Origin: Clostridia bacterium
GTDB lineage: Bacteria > Bacillota > Clostridia > UBA1381
Direction: 5' to 3'
DNA length: 5,966 nucleotides
Assembly (NCBI GenBank): GCA_900751685.1
Contig: CAADSR010000246.1
Location: 1-5,966 of the forward strand
Part shown: piece by piece, positions 1 to 5,576 of the stretch
How positions within the stretch are numbered: the first letter of the stretch is position 1
Layout: each line of letters begins with the position of its first letter
Translations under genes and position numbers: made by a program
Notes under the pieces: model-generated
What the model was told of the DNA's origin: nothing
What the model saw: only the letters and a program-made list of their open reading frames with translations
The model's database searches: none

Positions 1-414
1 CACGATCTCCTTATCTTCCTTTGTCTTTTTCATAGACGTTGTCAATAAATAAGGTAAAATCTGAAGTGCCATATCCTTAAATGCGCAGGTTGGTCCATGC
101 CACAATTCTAAAAAATATGTAGAATCGTTTAATTGATAGACCGGCGCAATGCTGTCTGTTTCAAATTTTTGTTTTGTATAAGCCTGCCCGATACAATATT
201 TCAGTTCCTCTTCCGTAAAGTCCGTTAAAAACTTGCTTAGTACAAAGAATGCACACTCATGGTAATTTTTATCTGCCAAAGCCTGAATCTCATCCAATGT
301 AACAACCGGAAAACTTTCCGGCACGAACAGTCCGCCTTCCTGGGAAAGCCCTGTTTTGATCGCTTCCGCAGAACTTACCGATATTTTATTGTTTCTCGTA
401 CTTTGATAGTGCAT
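1..414 (-). CDS. thrC: Threonine synthase, N-terminal part (3' end outside window)
   Basis: Threonine synthase converts O-phospho-L-homoserine and water to L-threonine and phosphate, the last step of threonine synthesis, using pyridoxal phosphate in the cytoplasm. The visible 138 residues begin MHYQSTRNNK and carry the family N-terminal segment with GLSQEGGLFVP (about residues 22-32). The cofactor motif HGPTCAFKDMALQ (about 106-118) follows, where Lys113 should form the Schiff base with PLP. The start is the ATG at 414-412, with GGAGG at 429-425, 10 nt upstream. The frame is open to the left edge without a stop, so about two thirds of a normal 450-500 residue protein is missing. It lies 33 bp downstream of the P-loop gene on the same strand with no terminator between them, so co-transcription is likely. 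The family is certain from the motif; the completeness of the gene cannot be judged. Confidence 0.95.
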   Translation of the reverse strand, partial: MHYQSTRNNKISVSSAEAIKTGLSQEGGLFVPESFPVVTLDEIQALADKNYHECAFFVLSKFLTDFTEEELKYCIGQAYTKQKFETDSIAPVYQLNDSTYFLELWHGPTCAFKDMALQILPYLLTTSMKKTKEDKEIV

Positions 415-447
415 GTTAATAAAACCTCCAACTAATTTAGCCTGTGA

Positions 448-861
448 TTACACGTATTTTTTGATATAATCCGGCGCTTCATTTGCATCAATGCTGACAG
501 AAATCACAAATGAAATGTTAAATTGTGAACTCATCTTTTCCAAACGGTTTAAAAATGCTTCAAAACCATCCAAATCTTCTGTCCCTACAATTTTAAAAAT
601 ACCATCTACAAAAATATTCGTAATGTCAAAATTACCGCTGACAATACCACAAACAAATCCTAAAAATTCACTGTAGCTCTCAATATCAAATTCTGAAGTG
701 TCTGCCATACGAACTTGCGATTTGATATCATACATATTTCTGCCGGTGTTGCTGCTGACAAAAACAACGTTTCCCTTTGCCACCGATGCAGCGTTATTTA
801 CACTTTCAATCAGAGCTTTTGTTTTACCTGTTCCTTTTTTACCAATAAGAAGCTCAACCAT
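448..861 (-). CDS. Small P-loop NTPase-like protein of unknown function
   Basis: A 137-residue soluble protein. It opens almost directly with a Walker A motif, GKKGTGKT (residues 7-14), and has a plausible Walker B strand, NIFVDG (82-87, Asp86). It ends NEAPDYIKKYV. There is no signal peptide or membrane segment. Nucleotide binding is the only function the sequence supports. From memory, similar short clostridial proteins are often labelled 'twitching motility protein PilT'; I see no PilT secretion-ATPase features (no Asp/His boxes, far too short) and do not support that name. Two start codons are possible: ATG at 867 lies only 3 nt from GGAGG (875-871), while ATG at 861 lies 9 nt away and gives MVELLIGKKG, so 861 is chosen. 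It sits between pgi (73 bp upstream) and thrC (33 bp downstream), all on the same strand. No convincing own promoter was found, so read-through from pgi is possible. Confidence 0.85.
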   Translation of the reverse strand: MVELLIGKKGTGKTKALIESVNNAASVAKGNVVFVSSNTGRNMYDIKSQVRMADTSEFDIESYSEFLGFVCGIVSGNFDITNIFVDGIFKIVGTEDLDGFEAFLNRLEKMSSQFNISFVISVSIDANEAPDYIKKYV

Positions 862-870
862 GATCATCTT

Positions 871-875
871 CCTCC
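871..875 (-). promoter_or_regulatory. Ribosome binding site deciding the start of the P-loop gene
   Basis: The minus-strand leader reads AAAGGAGGAAG just before the gene. GGAGG is 3 nt from the first ATG (867) and 9 nt from the second (861). Usual spacing of about 6-10 nt favours the second ATG. Confidence 0.75.
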
Positions 876-902
876 TTTAAAATGAATTTTGTTTTATTTT
901 AT

Positions 903-922
903 GGAAAGCAATCCTGCCTTCC
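903..922. other. Intergenic hairpin between pgi and the P-loop gene
   Basis: An inverted repeat of two 8-base arms around a 4-base loop (903-910 and 915-922). Read as minus-strand RNA it pairs fully with one G-U wobble, 12 bases after the pgi stop codon. It is followed by AUAAAAUAAAAC rather than a U run, so it is not a standard intrinsic terminator in the direction of pgi. On the plus strand it is followed by five T, but one pair is an A-C mismatch and no plus-strand gene ends here. It may stabilise the pgi mRNA end or weaken read-through; its function is unknown. Confidence 0.4.
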
Positions 923-934
923 TTTTTCGCACAT

Positions 935-2287
935 TTATTCGGACAACCGCTTTTCCAGCGCTTCCTTCTGATCTTCATAGCCCGGTTTGCCTAACAGTGC
1001 AAACATATTCTTTTTATAGGCTTCTACGCCAGGCTGGTCAAACGGATTCACGCCTAGCAGGTATCCTGATATCCCACAGGCTTTTTCAAAGAAATATACT
1101 AACTGTCCAAAGCAATACGCATCTAGCGCAGGAACTTTGACCACAAGGTTCGGGACACCTCCGTCAGTGTGGGCAAGCGCTGTTCCTTGTGCTGCTTTTG
1201 AATTGACATAATCCATTGTCTTTCCAGCCAGGAAATTCAGCCCGTCCATATCGTCAGGGATTTCTTTGATCGTCACATCTTTCCTTGGTTTTTCAACTAA
1301 AACCGCAGTTTCAAACAGCATCCTCATGCCTTCTTGGATATATTGTCCCATAGAATGTAAATCACTTGAAAAATCAGCCGCCGCCGGAAAGATCCCTTTA
1401 TTGTCTTTTCCTTCGCTTTCGCCGTAGAGCTGTTTCCACCATTCTCCAAAGTAATGGAGCGCCGGCTCGTAATTTACCATCATTTCAACATTTTTTCCTT
1501 TACGCAAAAGTGCGTTGCGCACGACTGCATATTGATAACACGGGTTTTGTGACAACTCAGGATTTGCATAATCATCCTGGGCATCTTTTGCCCCTTGCAT
1601 CATTGCATCAATGTCAATTCCAGCTACTGCGATTGGCAACAGGCCTACTGCTGTTAAAACAGAATACCGTCCGCCCACATCATCACTGATCACAAAGCTT
1701 TCATATCCTTCCTGGTCCGTCAGGGATTTGAGCGCGCCCCGTGAACGGTCTGTTGTAGCATAAATCCGTTCCTTTGCGCCTTCTTTTCCATATTTCTTTT
1801 CCAATATTTCTTTAAAGATCCGGAAAGCAATCGCCGGTTCAGTCGTTGTTCCGGACTTAGAAATGACATTTACTGAAATATCTTTGCCTTCCACTGCTTC
1901 CAGTAAATCGCTCATATACGTCGAGCTGATATTATTTCCGGCAAAGAAAATAGCCGGGCCTTTTCTTTGCTCTTTGCTTAACGCATTGTAGAAAGAATGA
2001 CTCAGCATCTCAATTGCTGCCCTAGCGCCTAAATAAGAACCGCCGATCCCGATCACAATCAAAACATCGGAATCCGAACGAATTTTTTCAGCTGCTTTTT
2101 TGATCCGGGCAAATTCTTCTTTATCATAATTTGTGGGAAGGTCAACCCAACCGAGGAAATCATTTCCTGCCCCAGTCTTCTGATGTAACATTTCATGAGC
2201 AGCACGAACATATCCTGCCATGTTATCTACCTCATGCTGGCCTACAAAAGGAAGTGCCTTCGAATAATCAAAGCTTACCTTGCTCAT
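935..2287 (-). CDS. pgi: Glucose-6-phosphate isomerase
   Basis: This enzyme interconverts glucose 6-phosphate and fructose 6-phosphate in glycolysis and gluconeogenesis, in the cytoplasm. The 450-residue length matches the short Bacillus-type enzymes. Visible in order are the sugar-phosphate-binding loop [13 protein letters not shown] (78-90), the phosphate-binding [10 protein letters not shown] (143-152), and the family signature [14 protein letters not shown] (205-218). YGESEGKD follows with probable catalytic Glu290, then SSDLHSMGQ with His311, HTDGGVPN (373-380), and [14 protein letters not shown] with probable catalytic Lys425. All expected active-site residues are present, so the enzyme should be functional. 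The longest open frame starts at GTG 2293, only 3 nt from GGAGG, whereas ATG 2287 is 9 nt away and gives the usual [11 protein letters not shown] start, so 2287 is chosen. It has its own promoter and is transcribed away from the divergent thioesterase gene. Confidence 0.98.
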   Translation of the reverse strand: MSKVSFDYSKALPFVGQHEVDNMAGYVRAAHEMLHQKTGAGNDFLGWVDLPTNYDKEEFARIKKAAEKIRSDSDVLIVIGIGGSYLGARAAIEMLSHSFYNALSKEQRKGPAIFFAGNNISSTYMSDLLEAVEGKDISVNVISKSGTTTEPAIAFRIFKEILEKKYGKEGAKERIYATTDRSRGALKSLTDQEGYESFVISDDVGGRYSVLTAVGLLPIAVAGIDIDAMMQGAKDAQDDYANPELSQNPCYQYAVVRNALLRKGKNVEMMVNYEPALHYFGEWWKQLYGESEGKDNKGIFPAAADFSSDLHSMGQYIQEGMRMLFETAVLVEKPRKDVTIKEIPDDMDGLNFLAGKTMDYVNSKAAQGTALAHTDGGVPNLVVKVPALDAYCFGQLVYFFEKACGISGYLLGVNPFDQPGVEAYKKNMFALLGKPGYEDQKEALEKRLSE

Positions 2288-2296
2288 ATCCACAAT

Positions 2297-2301
2297 CCTC
2301 C
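2297..2301 (-). promoter_or_regulatory. Ribosome binding site deciding the pgi start
   Basis: GGAGG on the minus strand lies 3 nt from an in-frame GTG (2293) and 9 nt from ATG (2287). The spacing and the stronger codon both favour ATG 2287. Confidence 0.75.
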
Positions 2302-2323
2302 TAATATCTATATTGTTATTTCT

Positions 2324-2352
2324 ATTTTAATACATTTTCTACTATAAAGCAA
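2324..2352 (-). promoter_or_regulatory. Predicted sigma-A-type promoter of pgi
   Basis: On the minus strand, TTGCTT (2352-2347) is separated by 17 bp from TAAAAT (2329-2324), about 22 bp before the pgi ribosome binding site. Both hexamers are close to consensus and the spacing is optimal. The region is very AT-rich, which raises the chance of a spurious -10 match. Confidence 0.6.
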
Positions 2353-2401
2353 GTCATTTTTAATATATTTTTATATTTTGGACGGAAAACGGAAAAATAG
2401 A

Positions 2402-2430
2402 TTTACCACCTTTTAAATTTATGATATACT
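2402..2430 (+). promoter_or_regulatory. Predicted extended -10 promoter of the thioesterase gene
   Basis: TTTACC (2402-2407) and TATACT (2425-2430) are separated by 17 bp. A TG one base before the -10 (2422-2423) makes it an extended -10 element. Transcription should start near 2437, giving a leader of about 30 nt with AAAGGA at 2454-2459, 9 nt before the ATG. It faces away from the pgi promoter, about 50 bp apart between -35 elements. Confidence 0.7.
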
Positions 2431-2468
2431 AAGGTCTATAGACAAACAAGTAGAAAGGATCTGGATTT

Positions 2469-2963
2469 ATGATAGCAAAATCATCTGCTGATTCTATGGC
2501 AGTGCTTGCTCAAATGGTGCTTCCCTATCAGGCAAATCCGGCTGGGAATGTCCATGGCGGTGAGATCATGAAAATGATGGACAATGCTGCCGGCGTTGCC
2601 GCCCAAAAGCATGCGCATACCAACGTAGTTACAGCCCGCGTGGATGAATTATGTTTCCGCAAGCCTGTATTGGTCGGGGATCTTGTGACTTGCACGGCAC
2701 AGGTTATTTACGCAGGCCATTCTTCGATGGAAGTTTTTGTGACCGTAGAGGCTGAAACGCTTTCCGCCAACAATGGCCCCCAAATCGCCCTGACTGCCTT
2801 TTTTACAATGGTATCGTTAAAGGAAGATGGCAGTACGTCTGCTGTTCCGCCAATTACCGTCGGGGAGAATGGCTACGATCAGAAATTATATTTAGAAGGC
2901 GAAAAGCGCTATTATGCCCATAAAAATGGAAAGCATAGAAGCAGCGGCGCCGCGCAGCAGTAA
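2469..2963 (+). CDS. Hotdog-fold acyl-CoA thioesterase (acyl-CoA hydrolase)
   Basis: Predicted cytoplasmic thioesterase that hydrolyses acyl-CoA to free acid and CoA; the chain-length preference cannot be read from the sequence. The 164-residue protein has the YciA/cytosolic acyl-CoA hydrolase motif NPAGNVHGGEIMKMMDNAAG (23-42). Asn23 and the Asp38 on the central helix are the expected active-site residues. Typical hotdog strands follow: VTARVDELCFRKPVLVGDLV (54-73) and SSMEVFVTVEAE (85-96). One domain means a homo-oligomer is needed, as is usual in the family. The last roughly 25 residues (about 140-164) form a charged tail beyond the fold, ending KHRSSGAAQQ, which probably is disordered. 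The gene stands alone: it has its own promoter, diverges from pgi, and ends at a strong terminator, so nothing nearby identifies a pathway. The start is set by AAAGGA 9 nt upstream. Confidence 0.93.
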   Translation: MIAKSSADSMAVLAQMVLPYQANPAGNVHGGEIMKMMDNAAGVAAQKHAHTNVVTARVDELCFRKPVLVGDLVTCTAQVIYAGHSSMEVFVTVEAETLSANNGPQIALTAFFTMVSLKEDGSTSAVPPITVGENGYDQKLYLEGEKRYYAHKNGKHRSSGAAQQ

Positions 2964-3016
2964 AGTTTTTTCAAAACCTCTTATTTGAAACGTGTCGGTA
3001 TTTTTGTCCGCACGCC

Positions 3017-3056
3017 AAAAGGCTCCGCTTTCTAAACAGGAAGCGGAGCCCTTTTT
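3017..3056. terminator. Bidirectional intrinsic terminator between convergent genes
   Basis: A perfect 10-bp GC-rich stem, ggctccgctt (3021-3030) with aagcggagcc (3041-3050), can extend inward to 13 pairs with an AAAC loop. On the plus strand it is followed by C and five T (3052-3056), ending the thioesterase transcript. On the minus strand it is followed by four U (complement of 3017-3020), 24 nt past the stop of the stalk-domain gene at 3075. It can serve both genes. Confidence 0.92.
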
Positions 3057-3074
3057 GACCCGTTTTATATTCTT

Positions 3075-4202
3075 TTAATAAGGCTGCACCATCAAATAGG
3101 TTGGAATATAGAAATATAGCGCGATCCGGTTAGAATTTTCTGTCTGAATATTTTCACCAAATAGGACGGCTGTCTTTTTCTCTTGCCGACCGCCTTGCAC
3201 ATTTGGTGCTAACACGACCCCTCCGGTTTGACCGAATGGTGGGAAATATCCCCTGCCTCCGCCGGTAAAAGTATCCCGGTCGCAACGGTTGAGTGCCTCA
3301 TGCTTTTGGTTTTGAACAAGGGCAATGGCTACTACCTTCCCTTCCTCGTCCAGAATGATCCGTTTAATTGGATTCTGAGGATAATAGCAAGAGTTTACTT
3401 CGTTGTAAGTGACCCAGGATTCATTTTGTTTTTCCGGGGTACCGATGATCACCTTTTCATTCTCTTCGTAATAGGCGTTAGGGTCATATTTATTTTCCCC
3501 TTTTACATCCAAAGGTAAGCTCAAAAGCACACTAAATTGCCCGTCCCCATCATATTGTTTGACCTCCAACGGTTCGAGCAATTGATATCTTGTCGCTCTG
3601 GAATAACGGAAGCCATCAATGCACTGTTCCTCTGTTTTATCGCGCAAATCAATACTCAAATCCTTGATCCTTATAAAAGCACCGATTGGGGCATAGGTCA
3701 CGCCATTTCTAAGCAGGACAGGATGGGTCGTTGTACGCTCTCCATAAGAATATTCCATTACATATTGGTTCGATTGGTCAACATCAAAGGTGATACCAGC
3801 CTCACCTACTACAACACTTGCTGTAACATCCTGACTTGTTGCCAGTGAATACATTGAAAAATGGATTGCTCCATTATCATATGTAATCTGGTCGTTTGAG
3901 ATGCCGCAGTTATTGAGCACTTCCCGAAGAGGCAAATAGACCTCATAATTATCAACAAAAGGTTTATTCCATAAATCCATAGTCTTACCATCATAAGCCA
4001 CTTCAATACCATTATTCTCATTGATGATTGCCTCCAGGGTCCCGCTTGCAAAGACGCTAGTCGAAAGCAATAACAGGGCGATTAAAACACCTATGACTGA
4101 AACATATTTTTTGCTGCTTTTTGCTGCTTCAATATTTTCAAACCGTTTCGCCAGGACCTTTTTCTGTGGGCACATTGCCGTTGTGTAAAAGTTTCTATAC
4201 AT
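3075..4202 (-). CDS. Membrane-anchored stalk-domain protein; probable separated C-terminal sensor part of the M56 receptor
   Basis: A 375-residue protein. Residues 1-33 are basic and cytoplasmic by the positive-inside rule (KKVLAKRFENI, AKSSKKY). One membrane helix follows at about 34-52 and ends SVFASG, which might also be a signal peptidase site. Residues about 66-120 resemble a copper amine oxidase N-terminal (stalk) domain: GIEVAYDGKTMDLWNKPFV, then VYLPLREVLNNCGI. A second half has HPVLLRNGVTYAPIGAFIRI (160-179). Residues about 215-375 match no family I recognise, and a glycine-rich stretch lies near 313-328. The order of basic linker, helix and outside domain matches what follows the protease domain in single-chain BlaR1-type proteins with stalk domains, so I infer that this is the missing last helix and sensor of the preceding gene. 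The ATG overlaps the M56 stop by 8 nt (ATGTATAG) and has AAAGGAGG with 8 nt spacing. The ligand is unknown; the stalk name does not imply copper or amine oxidase activity. Confidence 0.8.
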   Translation of the reverse strand: MYRNFYTTAMCPQKKVLAKRFENIEAAKSSKKYVSVIGVLIALLLLSTSVFASGTLEAIINENNGIEVAYDGKTMDLWNKPFVDNYEVYLPLREVLNNCGISNDQITYDNGAIHFSMYSLATSQDVTASVVVGEAGITFDVDQSNQYVMEYSYGERTTTHPVLLRNGVTYAPIGAFIRIKDLSIDLRDKTEEQCIDGFRYSRATRYQLLEPLEVKQYDGDGQFSVLLSLPLDVKGENKYDPNAYYEENEKVIIGTPEKQNESWVTYNEVNSCYYPQNPIKRIILDEEGKVVAIALVQNQKHEALNRCDRDTFTGGGRGYFPPFGQTGGVVLAPNVQGGRQEKKTAVLFGENIQTENSNRIALYFYIPTYLMVQPY

Positions 4203-5052
4203 TTACCGTTCCTCCTTTTTTTCTGGCCGCCAGGCCAATAATCGTATTCATATAGCCTTTCTTTTCTTCTATACTCATTTGTTTTGTGACAGATAAATCA
4301 CAGGAAAGCTCACATTCTTGATTGATCTGCCGTACCACAAAATAAAGAACAGGGTTGAACCAATGGATTGCGTTCACGAGTAAGGCAAACCATTTATACC
4401 ATAAGTCATGCCTTTTAAAATGGGTCAATTCATGCAGTAGGATATAGTTTAGCTCTTCTTTTTCAAGCGGAGCATCGGGAAGCAGCAATACAGGCCTTAT
4501 AAGTCCCACCATCAGCGGCGCTGTAAGCAAGTTTGTCCTTCTGACCCGGATGTTTCTTTTTATATACTTTTTTGCCTTGATACATTCTAACGCAGAACAA
4601 GAAATGAGTGTAGAATGATTTCGTAAGATATGTATAAAACGGATATAGCTTATGACAGCACCGAACAAAAAAATTGCACTTCCCAGCATCCAAAGCAAAA
4701 TTAAAACATCAATAATATTTAAATTGATCCCCCGTATATGGATATTTCTCTCTTGTACCGGCGCTTGCAGGGGGATCTCCTGCTGTGTGCTCCCGTCTTG
4801 CCGCTGAGGTTGTATGTTTTCCAGAGGCATAACAGATGGTGCAGCCGGTGTAAGAAACGGCGTTGCCTCTGTTTTTAACAACCGGTCGAACTGTACTGGA
4901 AGCAGCATTATAACCAGTACTAAAAGCCAGATATAATATTGCCATGTACTCCCGAAAGCCTTTCTTGTAATGGGCTTTAAAAGGAGTAATAATCCTGATA
5001 AAGCAGCACCAACAGCCGAAAGCAGCAGTACGGATTTAAAAATCTGATTCAC
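4195..5052 (-). CDS. M56-family (BlaR1/MecR1-type) membrane zinc metallopeptidase, ending after the protease domain
   Basis: Predicted integral membrane protease that senses a signal and relieves repression by the BlaI-like protein encoded just upstream. The 285 residues show membrane helices at about 7-26, 38-55 and 112-140, and a Pro/Gln-rich outside loop at about 60-105. The cytoplasmic gluzincin motif LLHELTHFKRHD has zinc ligands His207 and His211 and catalytic Glu208; downstream, ECELSCD gives Glu248 as the likely third ligand. The catalytic set is therefore complete. The protein stops at GTVNV, just where family members run on into a fourth helix and an extracellular sensor. The next gene encodes such a helix and domain in another frame. 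The start is GTG 5052, with GGAGG 7 nt upstream at 5064-5060; this site overlaps the TAG stop of the repressor gene, which suggests translational coupling. It is either a split receptor or a frameshifted one. Confidence 0.88.
   Translation of the reverse strand: MNQIFKSVLLLSAVGAALSGLLLLLKPITRKAFGSTWQYYIWLLVLVIMLLPVQFDRLLKTEATPFLTPAAPSVMPLENIQPQRQDGSTQQEIPLQAPVQERNIHIRGINLNIIDVLILLWMLGSAIFLFGAVISYIRFIHILRNHSTLISCSALECIKAKKYIKRNIRVRRTNLLTAPLMVGLIRPVLLLPDAPLEKEELNYILLHELTHFKRHDLWYKWFALLVNAIHWFNPVLYFVVRQINQECELSCDLSVTKQMSIEEKKGYMNTIIGLAARKKGGTVNV
4211..4222 (-). promoter_or_regulatory. Internal ribosome binding site for the stalk-domain gene, inside the M56 coding region
   Basis: The minus strand reads AAAAAAAGGAGG, encoding Lys-Lys-Gly-Gly at the M56 C-terminus, and 8 nt later comes the ATG at 4202. 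This is a near-ideal Shine-Dalgarno and spacing, so the downstream frame can be translated on its own or by re-initiation after the M56 stop at 4195-4197. Confidence 0.75.
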
Positions 5053-5063
5053 ACCTACTCCTC

Positions 5064-5432
5064 CTATAAATCAAAGCGCTTCTTTAACTCTTCAAGATCC
5101 TGCTCTGACATCTGCTGATTTTCAAAAAGAGAAACAACCAGATTTTTTACTGAACCATTATAAAGCTTGCTGACAAAATTTTTTGTTTGTACCTGCTGAT
5201 ATTCTTTTTCGGATATCAGCGGTGTATAATAGAAAAAACGTCCTTTTTTTTCATAGCTGACGGCCCCTTTTTCGACTAATCTTGAAAACAATGTTGCAAT
5301 GGTCGAATATTTCCACGCTTTGTTTTCTAAAATTCCTGATACATCCTGTGCCGTAACGGGTTTTTGTAAAGACCAGAGTACTTTCATGATTTCAAGTTCT
5401 GCTTCACTAATATTAACAGAGTCTTTTCGCAT
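5064..5432 (-). CDS. BlaI/MecI/CopY-family winged-helix repressor
   Basis: A 122-residue DNA-binding repressor, acting as a dimer in the cytoplasm. The N-terminal winged helix includes ISEAELEIMKVLW (8-20) and PVTAQDVSGIL (25-35). The recognition-helix segment is KYSTIATLFSRLVEKGAV (41-58), followed by the wing EKKGRFFYYTPL (61-72). The C-terminal half (about 75-122) is the helical dimerisation and cleavage region. By eye, the position of the Asn-Phe bond cut in S. aureus BlaI holds Ser101-Leu102 here. ATG 5432 has GGAGG (5446-5442) 9 nt upstream. It is the first gene of an operon with the M56 peptidase, 11 bp apart. Two TACAnnTGTA dyads in its promoter and leader strongly suggest autoregulation. 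No beta-lactamase lies nearby, so I call the family and do not assign the name blaI or an antibiotic role. Confidence 0.95.
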   Translation of the reverse strand: MRKDSVNISEAELEIMKVLWSLQKPVTAQDVSGILENKAWKYSTIATLFSRLVEKGAVSYEKKGRFFYYTPLISEKEYQQVQTKNFVSKLYNGSVKNLVVSLFENQQMSEQDLEELKKRFDL

Positions 5433-5454
5433 TTTTACAGGCCTCCATTCAATC

Positions 5455-5464
5455 TACAATTGTA
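5455..5464. promoter_or_regulatory. Predicted BlaI-type operator O2 in the repressor leader
   Basis: TACAATTGTA is a perfect 10-bp palindrome of the TACAnnTGTA type bound by BlaI/MecI/CopY proteins. It lies just downstream of the expected transcription start (about 5470) and before the ribosome binding site. Its centre is 26 bp from that of the other dyad. Confidence 0.78.
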
Positions 5465-5476
5465 AATTATATTTAT

Positions 5477-5505
5477 ATTCTACATCTGTAGATCAAATTT
5501 GTCAA
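5477..5505 (-). promoter_or_regulatory. Predicted promoter of the repressor/M56/stalk operon
   Basis: On the minus strand a perfect -35 TTGACA (5505-5500) and a -10 TAGAAT (5482-5477) are separated by exactly 17 bp. It is the best promoter match in the window. The -10 and spacer overlap a BlaI-type dyad, so bound repressor would block RNA polymerase. Confidence 0.85.
5480..5491. promoter_or_regulatory. Predicted BlaI-type operator O1 over the promoter
   Basis: CTACATCTGTAG has 5-bp inverted arms around a 2-bp centre and matches TACAnnTGTA. It overlaps the -10 and spacer of the operon promoter, the classic place for repression in the BlaI family. Confidence 0.82.
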
Positions 5506-5524
5506 GTGTTTTCTTCATTCTTTT

Positions 5525-5557
5525 AAAAAGGCCACCAGAAATCAATCTGGTAGCCTT
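5525..5557 (-). terminator. Intrinsic terminator of the transporter gene
   Basis: On the minus strand a 12-bp stem (5557-5546 with 5539-5528, one G-U pair) closes a 6-base loop and is followed by TTTTT (from 5529). It starts about 20 nt after the stop of the substrate-binding protein gene and ends about 20 bp before the -35 of the repressor operon, separating the two transcription units. Confidence 0.9.
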
Positions 5558-5576
5558 CCTAATTTTCTTATAAAAA

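Noticed and set aside
880..934. A separate promoter for the P-loop gene and thrC
   Set aside because: A TTGCTT is present in the hairpin region, but no good -10 lies at suitable spacing; the AT-rich stretch gives only weak matches.
1366..1689. Open frame on the plus strand opposite pgi
   Set aside because: It lies fully within the well-supported pgi gene on the other strand, has no ribosome binding site or family features, and its product looks like antisense translation.
2382..2395. Tandem 7-bp repeat ACGGAAA in the pgi/thioesterase intergenic region
   Set aside because: Two short copies in A-rich sequence upstream of both promoters; too little to support a regulatory site.
3228..3848. Two plus-strand open frames opposite the stalk-domain gene, with hydrophobic stretches
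   Set aside because: Both are shadows of the minus-strand gene. The hydrophobicity arises from complement codons, and neither has a convincing start signal.
4183..4202. TGTA ... TACA inverted arms at the M56/stalk junction as a third BlaI operator
   Set aside because: The arms are in the opposite order (TGTA first) with a 10-base gap, unlike TACAnnTGTA, and the site is inside coding sequence.
4211..4225. A AAA AAA heptamer in the M56 frame as a programmed -1 frameshift site joining it to the stalk-domain frame
   Set aside because: The heptamer is in the right phase for -1 slippage, but the stalk-domain frame is +1 relative to M56, and it has a TAA at 4205-4203 between the A7 run and its ATG. 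A -1 shift there would enter the third frame, so it cannot make the fusion.
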